The notes below the pieces were generated by a model, which was not told the DNA's origin, searched no databases, and saw only the letters and a program-made list of their open reading frames with translations. A DNA stretch of 14,471 nt from Apiosordaria backusii (taxonomy: Eukaryota > Ascomycota > Sordariomycetes > Sordariales > Lasiosphaeriaceae): assembly GCA_030549205.1 (NCBI GenBank), contig JAUKTV010000036.1, forward strand, positions 1-14,471, read 5' to 3'. The translations under genes and the position numbers were made by a program. The first letter of the stretch is position 1. The number at the start of each line of letters is the position of its first letter. Shown one piece after another: positions 1 to 9,282 of the stretch.

Positions 1-305
1 ATAAAAGTAGTTATATTAATAGTATATAGTATAATATTTAGGCCCTATTTTTATAGATCGAAATTCTCAAAGCCTATAAGCCTTTAATTAGTAGGGAATT
101 TATAGACCTTTTTAGTTATTTTAATAATAATAGTAATATAAAGGACCTTAACGGAATTACTATTAGCCTTAAGCCTTAATTAATAGGCTACTATAGCCTT
201 TTAATATATAGTTTTAGCTACTATTAAAGAAGCAGTTATAGTAGCTTTAGGCTATTTTAAAGCACTTTAAACTAATATTAAAGCTTAATTTACTTTACTA
301 CTTTA
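1..305 (-). pseudogene. Possible pogo/Fot1-type transposase N-terminus, RIP-degraded and partial
   Basis: Read on the minus strand from about 302 toward position 1, one frame is free of stops other than TAA and TAG. It gives a stretch around ALK-x-PKATITA followed by VAKT, then LRLKANSNSVK, then KFPTN-x-RLIGF near the left edge. This order resembles the start of fungal Tc1/pogo-superfamily transposases: a pipsqueak-like helix-turn-helix with a basic RRLxGK-type end, then the CENP-B-like helix-turn-helix containing a G[FL]PxT...M(I/V)xxFA pattern. The DDE catalytic domain would lie beyond the left edge. No terminal inverted repeat was identified. In sequence this damaged, apparent frames arise easily by chance, so the assignment is tentative. 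The alternative is non-coding RIP-mutated repeat DNA. Confidence 0.33.
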
Positions 306-2049
306 ATTATAGCGCCTTATAATTATTAAATCTAAGCTTCTTACTTCCTTAATTAAATAGTAAAGGCCTATATATAGTAAGAATCTACTAATTTTTCTTC
401 TCTAAAAGACCTTTGTTTAAGCTTTATATTTTACATTTTTAAATTTATAAAAGGCTTAATATACTTACCGCTAAAGTGTCCTATAAGGCTTTAGGACTTT
501 AGCTTAATACTGTTTTTAACTAGGGCTTTAACTATAGTTTGCTTATATAGTAAAAGGGCTAGGTCTATAGTACTTAAGAGCTTTAAAGAATAGGCTTTAT
601 TTTATATAGTATAGTACTATAACTATTAATAGTAATAGTAGTTAAAAAGGTTGCTTTACCTTTTTACTTTTTACCTACCTTTAGGATTTATAAAACTACC
701 TACTTAACTATAGTTAAAGTAGGAGGCTATTTTTAGCTTTTATAAACTTATAGCTTATAGACCTTTAATACCTTATTAGGCCTAATTTTTATATACTTTA
801 TAGTATAATAAATTTAATAGCAGGCGTAAATTTAAACCTTATAGGCCTTGGGAAAACCTAATAAGGTAAGGTAAGTTTAGTATTTACTTTATAACCCTAC
901 TTTAATAAGTAGGCTTTAAAATTAATAATTTTATAGTCTACTTATAGTATAGTCTATAATAGCTAGAGCCGTTATTTATAGAAAGCTTTAAACTTAAGTT
1001 TATAAGCCTATAACTTAGTTAAGTATCTTCTAAGCTTATAACTTATTGGAATAGGTATAGCTAATTATAAGCCTAAAGGCCTTATAATTAGTACTTATTT
1101 ACTAGCTTATAGTATAGTGGAAGTTTTATATATAATATCTATAGTTTAGTGCTAGGGTATTAGAATATAGTACTTTATAGTTATTATAGGATAGAAATAT
1201 AGTAGGTAAATAATTATATTATAGTGCTAGCCTTCTATAAATCTACTATAATAATCTCTATAGTAGGGTTTGACCTTAACCTTTATTATATACTTACCGA
1301 CTGACGTGCGGTGCTTTATATATCTTAGTAGGTAAATAGGCTAGAGTATAGCTTAGTTAATTCTAAGGTTTGCTAAGCCCTGTAAACTATTTACTAAGCC
1401 TTCTGTAGCTCCTGACCTATAAGGCCTATAGGCTTATAATTTAATATAGTAATAATATATTTACTTAACTATAGGCCTATTAATTTTTAGCTAATTTGGC
1501 TAGCCCAGTAGTTAGTTATAGGTCTTATAGGCAGTTAAGTTAGTATAGTTTATAGCTTTTTAAAAATCAACTTATAGCTATATAAAAAGGGCTGCGAAAC
1601 CGAGCACCTTTAATCTAAAGTGCAGGTTAATATAGGGTTAGGGTTAGGCTACTTATACTGCCTATAGTAGTAGGCCTTAATAGTCTAAATATAAAATTAT
1701 AAGCAGTTTAGCCTATTGGTTAATGGGATATAGGCCTTTGAATAGCTTTACAGTGAAATAAGGTGCTAGGTAAGTGCTGGGTAGTTGACGGGTAGGCTTT
1801 TTAACTTAAGCTTTTACTATATAGTATACTAGCAGCTACTTACTGTAAACTTAGGCCTTATAGGGACTTAGTTTAATACTTATATTTATATTAAGATATT
1901 TTATTATATACTATTTAACTATACTGAACTATTATTATTGAAAGAGACCTTTTATAATATATTCTTTTTAAAGGTTTTAATTAGAGGTTTATTATATATT
2001 ATATACTTACTTTAACTTTATTATAAATAAGTTAAAGGTACCGATTACT
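306..2049. other. Gene-free RIP-mutated DNA, probably containing the Ty3 5' LTR and leader
   Basis: I could not support any gene here on either strand. The stretch is AT-rich with many TA-type steps, as expected of RIP. Since the Ty3 gag begins near 2050, its 5' LTR, primer-binding site and leader should lie in the right part of this interval, but the partner LTR is outside the window, so no boundary can be fixed. GC-richer patches that kept CpG and GG runs occur around 1290-1315, 1365-1415, 1588-1650 and 1735-1800. The first holds TGACGT (1302-1307) followed by TTTATATAT (1315-1323), which could be a relic LTR promoter; this is a guess. A short telomere-like run sits at 1633-1648. Confidence 0.5.
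1633..1648 (+). repeat. Short telomere-type TTAGGG run (interstitial)
   Basis: The sequence reads TAGGG-TTAGGG-TTAGG, about two and a half units of the TTAGGG telomere repeat used by most filamentous fungi. It lies in a less mutated patch and is flanked on both sides by transposon-type DNA, so it is not a chromosome end as seen here. It may be chance, part of an LTR, or a relic of telomere repair. Confidence 0.5.
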
Positions 2050-2858
2050 ATAGTAAATAATAATAAAAGCTTTTAGGTTATTTTAACTTAATTTAATACT
2101 TATATTAAAGAGCTTAAGAATATAGTTTAATAAACTTAAAATTAAGTTATTACTGTTAGATATTTAAATTACTACAGTAGTTAGCTAGTTAAAATCAAGG
2201 CCTTTAAATACTATAGTAGTAAAAAAGGAAAGCTTAAAGGATTTTTAATTTAACTTAAGACCTATTTTTAATATTACCTTACTTATTTCTTTAATAAAAA
2301 GTCTAAGGTTATCTATATAGTATTTTAACTTAAAGATAAAGCTTTTATATAGTTCGAGCCTATTTTAAATGACTATTATAAAAATAACAATAAAGATGTT
2401 AAAGAAGATATTATTAAGGAATACTTTAAAACCTTTAAGAAGTTTAAATCCTATATTAAGGAAGTCTTTAAGGAATATAATAAAGCTTACTAAACTTAAA
2501 AGAGACTTACCAGTCTATATTAAATCTGGTTAATAGCTAATTATACTATTACCTTTAAAACTAATATACTATATAGTAAGATTAACGATAAAGGCTTAAT
2601 ATAGCTTTTTTATAATAAACTTAAAAATAAAGTAAAGGACAAACTATATAAAAAGAAGAGATTAAATACTATTAATAAGTATATTATTATAGCTATTTAT
2701 ATCGATAACTAGAAGTTTTAGCTTTAAATAAAGAAAAAAGGAATGTATATTAATTTAAGATAATACTATAGCTTTAAAGGCTATTAAGTTAATAATAAAA
2801 GGAAATGCTATATTATAGGTATATTTAGGATTACTCATATAGGACTTATAAAGATTAA
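2050..2858 (+). pseudogene. gag: Ty3/gypsy-type Gag, RIP-degraded and truncated by a copia insertion
   Basis: Structural Gag (capsid) of a Ty3-type LTR retrotransposon, which in life assembles the virus-like particle around the element RNA. One frame (codons starting at 2050, 2053 and so on) is readable for about 269 codons, broken only by stops of the CAA/CAG/TGG-to-TAA/TAG kind. Landmarks are GKLKGFL at residues 60-66, then KDKAF and FEPILNDY, then KTFKKFKSYIKEVFKEYN, then LFYNKLKNKVKDKLY (KVKDKLY from residue 195), and A-I-Y-IDN at residues 215-220. These match the order of the retrotransposon gag domain in fungal gypsy elements. The start is a guess: ATA at 2050 is the likely relic of ATG, followed by VNNNKSF. 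The frame stops at 2858, shortly after a T-H-x-G-x-I pattern and before any convincing zinc knuckle, exactly where the copia LTR begins. Pol is not in the window and should resume beyond the right edge. Confidence 0.85.
2854..2858 (+). other. Candidate left target-site flank of the copia insertion (ATTAA)
   Basis: The five bases immediately left of the LTR terminus at 2859. Copia integrases normally duplicate 5 bp of target, so this is the expected left copy. The right copy would lie beyond the window, next to the outer end of the third LTR, so it cannot be verified here. Confidence 0.4.
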
Positions 2859-3537
2859 TGTTAAGATAGGTATTTTATAGGTCTATAGGTATAGACTTAT
2901 ATAGAGAACGGCGTAAAATACTGAAAGTAAAGAGGACTTTATTTATAGTATATAATAGTAATTAAATACTAAAGGAAGGTAGATTATAAAGGCAATACCT
3001 TATAATATATAAAAGGTAAATACTATAATATAGACTTATAAGGTATTGTAAAATATAGTAAACTAGTATATTAAATTAACTTATTAATTAGGAAAATATT
3101 ATAGTAAATAGTTATAAAGGATAAAACCTATTATAGGTCTTTAGCTTTATATTGCTTTTTAAATCTCCCTCTATTTTAAAGTCTAAATGCCTATTAAATC
3201 TGTTAACTATAAGATTTAAATACTTATTAAGTTTACTAACTATAGGGCTTAAATGTCTATTAAATCTACTAACTATAAACTTAATTAGTCGGCTAAGTTT
3301 AACTATTAAATATATTAACTGAAAGTTATTTATAAAGTATAGGACGCTAATGTTTTACTATTATAGTATATTAACTACTTAAGGCTTTAGGCTACTTTAA
3401 AGGTTTAAAGACTATTATAATTACTATAGTAGAATATTAGTAAGTACTGTAATTTTAAGCCATTAGTTATTATTAGCTCTATAGGTTATAGGCTAAAATA
3501 TACTATAAAGTTTATAATTAAGTACTATATTTTAATA
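2859..3537 (-). repeat. Copia LTR 1 (3' LTR of unit A), 679 bp
   Basis: Boundaries are defined by three observations. Similarity to the sequences at 8573 and 14281 stops leftward at 2859. The left end starts with TG (TGTTAAG) where the other two copies read TATTAAA. The right end on the minus strand begins TATTAAA directly after a polypurine tract. It is colinear with LTR 2 at the same length, the differences being mostly C/T and G/A. It contains a 33-bp tandem triplication. The left end abuts the interrupted Ty3 gag. Confidence 0.85.
3184..3282. repeat. 33-bp tandem triplication inside copia LTR 1
   Basis: Three units start at 3184, 3217 and 3250, each reading TAAAT(G/A)-(C/T)CTATTAA followed by (A/G)T(C/T)T(G/A)-x-TAACTATA. 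The same three units at the same spacing occur in LTR 2, so the array predates the duplication and RIP. Its place within the LTR suggests a U3-type enhancer array, though no function can be shown. Confidence 0.8.
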
Positions 3538-3546
3538 CCTTCTTTA
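3538..3546 (-). other. Polypurine tract of copia unit A
   Basis: Directly outside the right end of LTR 1 the plus strand is CCTTCTTTA, so the minus strand has a purine run immediately before the LTR start. This is where plus-strand DNA synthesis is primed in LTR retrotransposons. The matching site of unit B is at 9252-9260 (CTCCTTTTA). Confidence 0.6.
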
Positions 3547-3568
3547 TAGCTATAATATATAATGCTAA

Positions 3569-6500
3569 TTAAAAGGGCTTAGAAAGGTTTAATAGTAAAG
3601 TAAAAGTATTAAATAGCGTTATAAGTAAAGCTTTAGTAAGGCTATTAGTAAGCATTTTCTTTATAAGAAGGTAGGTTACAGTAATAACTTCAGTAGATAT
3701 AGCCTTTTTAACCTTCTAAAATCGAATTAAAGTATATTTAGTTCAGCAATTATACTTATTACTATAAGTAGTAATAATAAAGCCTTTATTATTATACAAT
3801 AAGGAGGTAAGACCTATAATAAGCTTAGAAATTTCCTAAAAAAGACCCCTAAGCTATATAGCTTTTTTAAGGCCTTCGATAAGACTAATATATTCAGCCT
3901 TTAAAGTACTAAAAGATATAGTAGATATTTTTTTAAATTTCTAGTTAATAGGTCTTTTAATTAAAGTAAATAGTTAGCTATAAGTAGATTTAGCACTTTC
4001 CTTATACTTAGCCTAGTTACTATTAATAAAGTTAATAAGCTTTAAATTACTATTAAAGCTATAATTAATAGTACTGTAAATACTAAAATAAAAATAGGAA
4101 AGTAGTAATTTTATAGCTTTTAAGTAAGTATTAATAGGCTATATTAAATATTATAAAAACTATTAAATATTAAAGGCTATATTAAGTTTGGTTTAAACTA
4201 TAGTATATATTGAAGTACTAATTAATTATTAATATAGGTATTAATTAGAAGAGCTTATAGGGGTTTTAGGCCTATTACCTTTACTTATAATTCTAAAGCT
4301 TAGTAAAAGGAAAGTTAACTTAGTATTAATTTTAAAGTATTTAATTACCTTTATAATATAGGCCGTTTAGTAAATCTAAAGGTACTATTAAAGCTTATTA
4401 TATTTAATTTAAATATTAAGGAAATAGGAAGTAGAACTTAAATCTTCAATATTATAATACTTTCCTATAATATTCTTTGAAGCTTAAAGCTATAAAAGCT
4501 TAAGGCTTATAATTAAATAGTTATTAATATAGTTAATAATAAAGATCTTATAGTTTAAGTAAAAATAGATAACTATATTAAAGATAAAAGGCCTAAAACC
4601 TAAAGTCTAGGTTATTATAAAGACCTTCTATTATTAAAGGTAAGAAGCCTACTTTAAACTATATAAAGATTTTTTTAATAGAATAACTTAGTCTTTAATA
4701 AGGTCCTATTCGACTGCTTTTAATAATATTATAGTACTAATACTATTATAAACAAACTTAAATAGTCTTTATAGAATTTTAATATAGATATTAAAATTAG
4801 TCTTTAAGTTTAAAAAAGGCTTTTATAAAGTCTACCTACTCTAAATCTTAATTAAATATAACTATAAAGGCTAGTATAATTCTCTAAGTTAAAGGCTTTA
4901 TAATAGAAATATAGGTCTATTTAAAATCGATTTTAAAAGTCTATTAAAAACCTTAAGCAATTAATCGGGCTTTAAACTTTACTATAATACCCTATAAATT
5001 CTTCTTATCTTTAAAAACCTAATAGCTTATAATAGGCTTTTTTTTAATTTAAAATCGGCAGATAAAATAAAAAGTCTTAATAGTAAGAAGTTAGTATAAT
5101 TTAGTAAAGATAGTCTATAACTATTGCTTTTTTTTAAAGTATTTTAGGACTTATTTAAAGATATTAAACTTTAAGGCCTTTATAGAATAGCACTTTTTAT
5201 AATAAGAAATTAAGTAAAAAATAAGCTTACTGTAATTTATATTATCTATAGATATAAATTCCTTATGTTACTTTTATAAAGCTTAAGGTAAAGGAATCTT
5301 AATAGTAATAGAAGGTACTATAAGTATTGGAATTATAGGCTTAAGTAGTAATTAAATAAGTAGTATAGGGGATAACTTAAGTATTAAGAAATTAGGAATT
5401 AGTAAAATAGAAGAACTGTAAATAGAGGATTTAAAGACTTAAATAGTAGTATTTTTCTTTAACTTATTAAAGTAGTTAAAGACCTTTAATAAACCTATAA
5501 AGTTTAAAGGACCTATAATCTAAGCTAATAGGTCTTTATAAAACTTAATAAAGCTAGTTTTAATAACTTAATTTAAGCTTAAGTAAATTAAGTAAGTTTA
5601 ATAACTTAAAATAGTTATAAGTCTTCCTTTAATTCTTTAAAAGGTAAGCTTAAAACCTATAGTTTAATCCTTAATAGAGATATATACTATAACCTTAATA
5701 CCTATAGCCCTATAGTTTAAAAGGTTTAATTAATATAGTATTTAAAAGGATAATAGTTTATTATAGAAGGCTTAATAAAATATAAGATCTTTAAAGTTTT
5801 AAGCTATATAGTTAATAACTTTTACTCTAGAAATAGCTATATATTTTTAAAAAGTATTAGGAAGGTTTAAAGTTAAAATAGTAGCTTTAAAATAGTTTAA
5901 AATAACCTTAATAAAGTACTTAGTTAGACTATTTTAATTGAAAGTTCTAAAGCTTAATATACTAAAGCCGATACCCTTTTTAATAAAGTAGGTATTTAAG
6001 AAAAGGACTTTTTTTCCTTTATTATAATAAAAGTAAGTAAGGTATTATTAAAAGGTATTATTTAAGCCTTTAAATAATAAATAAAGTACTATAATAGTAT
6101 CATTTTTAATAGCTAATAGTTTAAAAAATCAGAAATAGGTCTTTTAATTTACTATAATTAAACTGTAAGGTTTTTTTAATAATGGAATAAACTTAATAAT
6201 AATAATATCCCTTTTTAAATAGCTTAAAGTAAAAGAAATGTTTTAAATAGGATTTTTAAAAGGCCTTTAAAGGATTTTTATAGTATTATAGCTTTTATAA
6301 ATTAAATCTTTAAGCTTAACCTTTTATAAATTAGATATACTTTTAGTAATAAAAAAGGTCTTCTTTAAAAGGTTAAAATCTATATACTTAAATTATATAT
6401 ATTAAAGGATAGTTAATCGAATTAAAATTAATAAAGGTTTATTAGAATCTTTAAAAGACCTATCCTTTTTTAAAAAGTTAAAAGCTTTAAAGGAGACTTC

Positions 6501-7890
6501 CTTTAAAATTTTAAAAGTTTTAAAGGCTTAAAAGAAAGTAAGGTAATTATTAAAATACTATTAATAGGATATTTTTAATTAAGGTTAGCCTTTAAGGTTA
6601 AGGTAAAACCTTAATCTTTTAAAATTTAAAAGGGCAATAAGATTGCGGTTATTATTAATAAGCTTTTAATTATATAGAACTTTTTTAATACTATATAGGC
6701 AGTCTTTATTAATAATATTTAATAGAAAAGTAAAAATAAAGAAGGTTTTAGTAAGGCTAATAGTTAAAAAATAGGCCTTATTATTATAGGTTTTAATAAA
6801 GAATTGGACTTTTATAGTACTTTTATTAATAATTCTTATAGGGCTACCTTCTATAGTTAAAGGCTTAACCTTTACTTTAATAAAGTTAATAAAAAGGTTT
6901 TTATTATTATAAATATAGACTATAAACTTAATATTAAAAAACTAGGCTTCTTTTAAAGCTAAGTTAGTATAGTTAATTAAGTTAATAGATATAAAAGGTA
7001 AGACTTTAAAAGGTAAGGATATTATAGACTTAATAAAGCTATAGTATTTATAAAGTATAGTTGGCTTTAAAGGTTTAATATTATAAAAGCCTATATTAAA
7101 GTTAAAGCCTACTATAAAAGAAATTTCTTTAGAATTTTCAAAGTCTTTAGTATTTTCTTTCTTTTTATCCTCCTTTTTCTTTTTCTTCTTTTTAATAAAC
7201 CTAAGCTCTATAAGGTTCTTTATAAAGGTATTTAAAGCCCTTAAGGCTTTAAAATCCTTAATAAAGATAATATAAAAATAAAGTATAAAAAGAGCTTAAG
7301 TAACTATAGTATTAAAAATATAGGTTTTAGTTAAAAGCTTTCCCAATAAGAATTTTAATATAGGATAATAAAAATAGTTAAAATTATATTTATTTTAGTA
7401 AATTAAGGTTTTAAAGTATTTATACTATAGTAGAAAACTGCCTTTTAATAAACTTAAGTAATAATTAATTTAATTAATAAGCTAAATTATAATACTTAAG
7501 CCTTAAAGCTTTATAATAAAGGTATTGAACTTGACGTTATATTTAACTACTTTTAATAAACTATTGAATTTAATAATATAGTAAGCTTTATAGAATTTAT
7601 TTTAAAAGATAGCTTAAGTAAAGGTATATTAAGCTTATAATTATTAAAAAAAGATTGCTAAGAAGTCTTTAGCTTTAATAATAAGTAGTAGGCTTATTTA
7701 TAGGGTATTTTAAATAGTAAAAAGAAGAAAGGCTTTTAAATTATTATTTAATAAATTAGTAACTAACTTAAGCTTATTTATAAACTTAAAGAAGTTTAAA
7801 ATCTTTATTTAAATAGTAAAAGCTTAATACTAAAAGCGTTAGTTCTTAAAATTTAAAAGCTTTTATTCTTTAATAAAGTAAAGGACCTAT
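3569..7890 (-). pseudogene. gag-pol: Copia Gag-Pol polyprotein, unit A: RIP stops plus two frameshifts
   Basis: Minus-strand relic of a single copia polyprotein: capsid, protease, integrase, reverse transcriptase and RNase H. Recognisable pieces in order are a capsid-like stretch with NLLNNNLKAFLLF; the lysine-rich linker with KKEDKKKEN (near 7150-7190); a protease-region motif NNKNLF; integrase; reverse transcriptase with VKFKARLIA-x-GF and PLT-x-RIILAF (near 4850-4960); KSLYSLK; and Y-I-N-N at 4520-4531 in place of the YVDD active site. RNase H follows, ending ALPIV-type shortly before a stop at 3569-3571. The start at 7890 is the ATA matching that of unit B. Compared with unit B it has one extra A in the run 4812-4817 (six against five) and one in 7818-7821 (four against three), so the reading phase changes twice. 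It is non-functional. The stop lies 31 bp from the LTR. Confidence 0.85.
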
Positions 7891-8572
7891 TTATTAAAAT
7901 CCTTTATTAAAAGTATAGTAGTCTTTTAAGCAGTTTAACTTAAAAAAAGTATTATAATAGGTATAGCAATAGAGGCTAATAGACCTATATAAACTAAAGT
8001 AACTAAAAATAAAGGTAGTATAAGCAGGTCTATAGAAGGTTTAAAAGAAGGCTTAAGAAGGCTTAAAGTAATACATTTTAATAAAAGGTAAGTATTAAAA
8101 TTATTAATATAGGTATTAACTTAGTTAAGTTTAATATTTAAAGTTTTAATTTAATTAATAAAACTTACTATAACAGCTTTAATCTTACTATTAAAGGTAA
8201 CTATAAAGTTATTTTATAGTTATTAAAAATACTAAGTAAAGTTAAAGCCTTTAAAGAAGTTAAAAGTCGATAGAAAGTTAAAGGTCTTTAAAGTTTTAAG
8301 GTTTATAGGAAGGTTATATATATCTTTATCTTCTATAGTAAGGAAGGTTAAAGGCTTAAAAAGGAAGTAAAAGTACTATTAGAAATACTAAAATATTATT
8401 TTTTAGGTCTTTAATATTTAAAAGAGAAGTAAAAGTACTATTAAAAATACTAGAACGCTGTTTTTTAAGTCTTCGGTAGTTTAAAATAAATAGAGCTTAT
8501 AGGATAAGTATTATTGTAAAGGCTATAAAATAAAGAAATTTACTTAAATAATATAAGCTTAAGCTTATAATT
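7891..8572 (-). other. 5' leader of copia unit A
   Basis: Region between the shared LTR and the inferred Gag start, about 680 bp and long for a copia leader. Next to the LTR the minus strand reads AATTATAAGCTTAAGCTT, where a primer-binding site is expected; I could not match it to a specific tRNA. It holds a 62-bp tandem duplication (8361-8484). A second phase beginning at ATA 8334-8336 (followed by EDKDIYNLP) can be read with RIP-type stops only, but unit A has a 1-bp indel against unit B near 8055-8080. It may be an untranslated leader, a lost upstream ORF, or an N-terminal Gag extension. Confidence 0.6.
8361..8484. repeat. 62-bp tandem duplication in the unit A leader
   Basis: Two units with a 62-bp period, each containing GAAGTAAAAGTACTATTA followed by a T-rich run and a GTCTT element. 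The same duplication is at 14071-14192 in unit B, so it was present in the element before the array formed. The second unit kept more GC here (ACGCTG, CTTCGG). Confidence 0.75.
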
Positions 8573-9251
8573 TATTAAAATAAGTATCTTATAGGCCTAT
8601 AAATATAGACCTATATAGGAAATAGCGTAGAATATTAAAAGTAAAGAGAACTTTATTTATAATATATAATAGTAATTAGATATTAAAGGAAGGTAGATTA
8701 TAAAGGTAATGCTTTATAATATATAGAAAGTAAATACTATTATATAGGCTTATAAAGTATTATAAAATATAGTAAACTAGTATATTAAATTAACTTATTA
8801 ATTAAGAAAATATTATAGTAAATAGTTATAAAGGATAAGACTTATTATAAGTTTTTAACCCTATATTGCTTTTTAAACCTTTCTTTATTTTAAAATCCAA
8901 ATACCTATTAAGTCTATTAACTATAAGGCTTAAATGCCTATTAAGTTTACTAACTATAAAGCTTAAATGTCTATTAAGTCTATTAACTATAAACTTAGTT
9001 AGTTAATTAAGTTTAACTATTAAGTATATTAACTGGAAGTTATTTATAGAGTATAGGACATTAATGTTTTACCGTTATAGTATATTAACTACTTAAGGCT
9101 TTAAGCTACTTTAAAGGTTTAAAGACTATTGTAATTACTATAATAAAATGTTAATAAATGCTATAATTTCAAGCTATTAGTTATTATTAATTTTATAAGT
9201 TATAGATTAAAATATATTATAAAGTCTATAATTAAGTACTATATTTTAATA
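8573..9251 (-). repeat. Copia LTR 2, shared between units A and B, 679 bp
   Basis: Exactly as long as LTR 1 and colinear with it. It begins TATTAAAATA, the RIP form of TGTTAAAATA, and ends on the plus strand with TTTTAATA before the polypyrimidine run at 9252. It lies between the Gag leader of unit A (left) and the end of Pol of unit B (right), so it is at once the 5' LTR of A and the 3' LTR of B. No solo flanking sequence or second LTR separates the units. Confidence 0.88.
8898..8996. repeat. 33-bp tandem triplication inside copia LTR 2
   Basis: Units start at 8898, 8931 and 8964, matching those of LTR 1. The first begins CAAAT where the others have TAAAT, showing the probable unmutated base at this CpA site. 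Confidence 0.8.
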
Positions 9252-9260
9252 CTCCTTTTA
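9252..9260 (-). other. Polypurine tract of copia unit B
   Basis: The plus strand reads CTCCTTTTA, so the minus strand is a purine run directly before the LTR start TATTAAAA. Its position matches the tract of unit A at 3538. Confidence 0.6.
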
Positions 9261-9282
9261 TAACTATAGTATATAGTATTAA

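Noticed and set aside
2770..2858. CCHC zinc knuckle in Ty3 Gag around KCYIIGIF
   Set aside because: The spacing of Cys and His does not fit C-x2-C-x4-H-x4-C in any frame, and RIP cannot produce the observed codons from it; the knuckle probably lies beyond the insertion.
3600..8570. Plus-strand reading frames across the copia units
   Set aside because: They contain many more stops and no recognisable domain, while the minus strand gives ordered copia motifs over the same span; they are shadows.
8540..8572. Primer-binding site assigned to initiator Met tRNA
   Set aside because: The sequence next to the LTR (TTATAAGCTTAAGCTT) could not be matched to a tRNA end with any confidence after RIP.
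2859..9251. 5.7-kb tandem repeat as rDNA or satellite array
   Set aside because: The repeated unit translates on the minus strand into copia protease, integrase, reverse transcriptase and RNase H, and has LTR ends and polypurine tracts; no rRNA-like sequence is seen.
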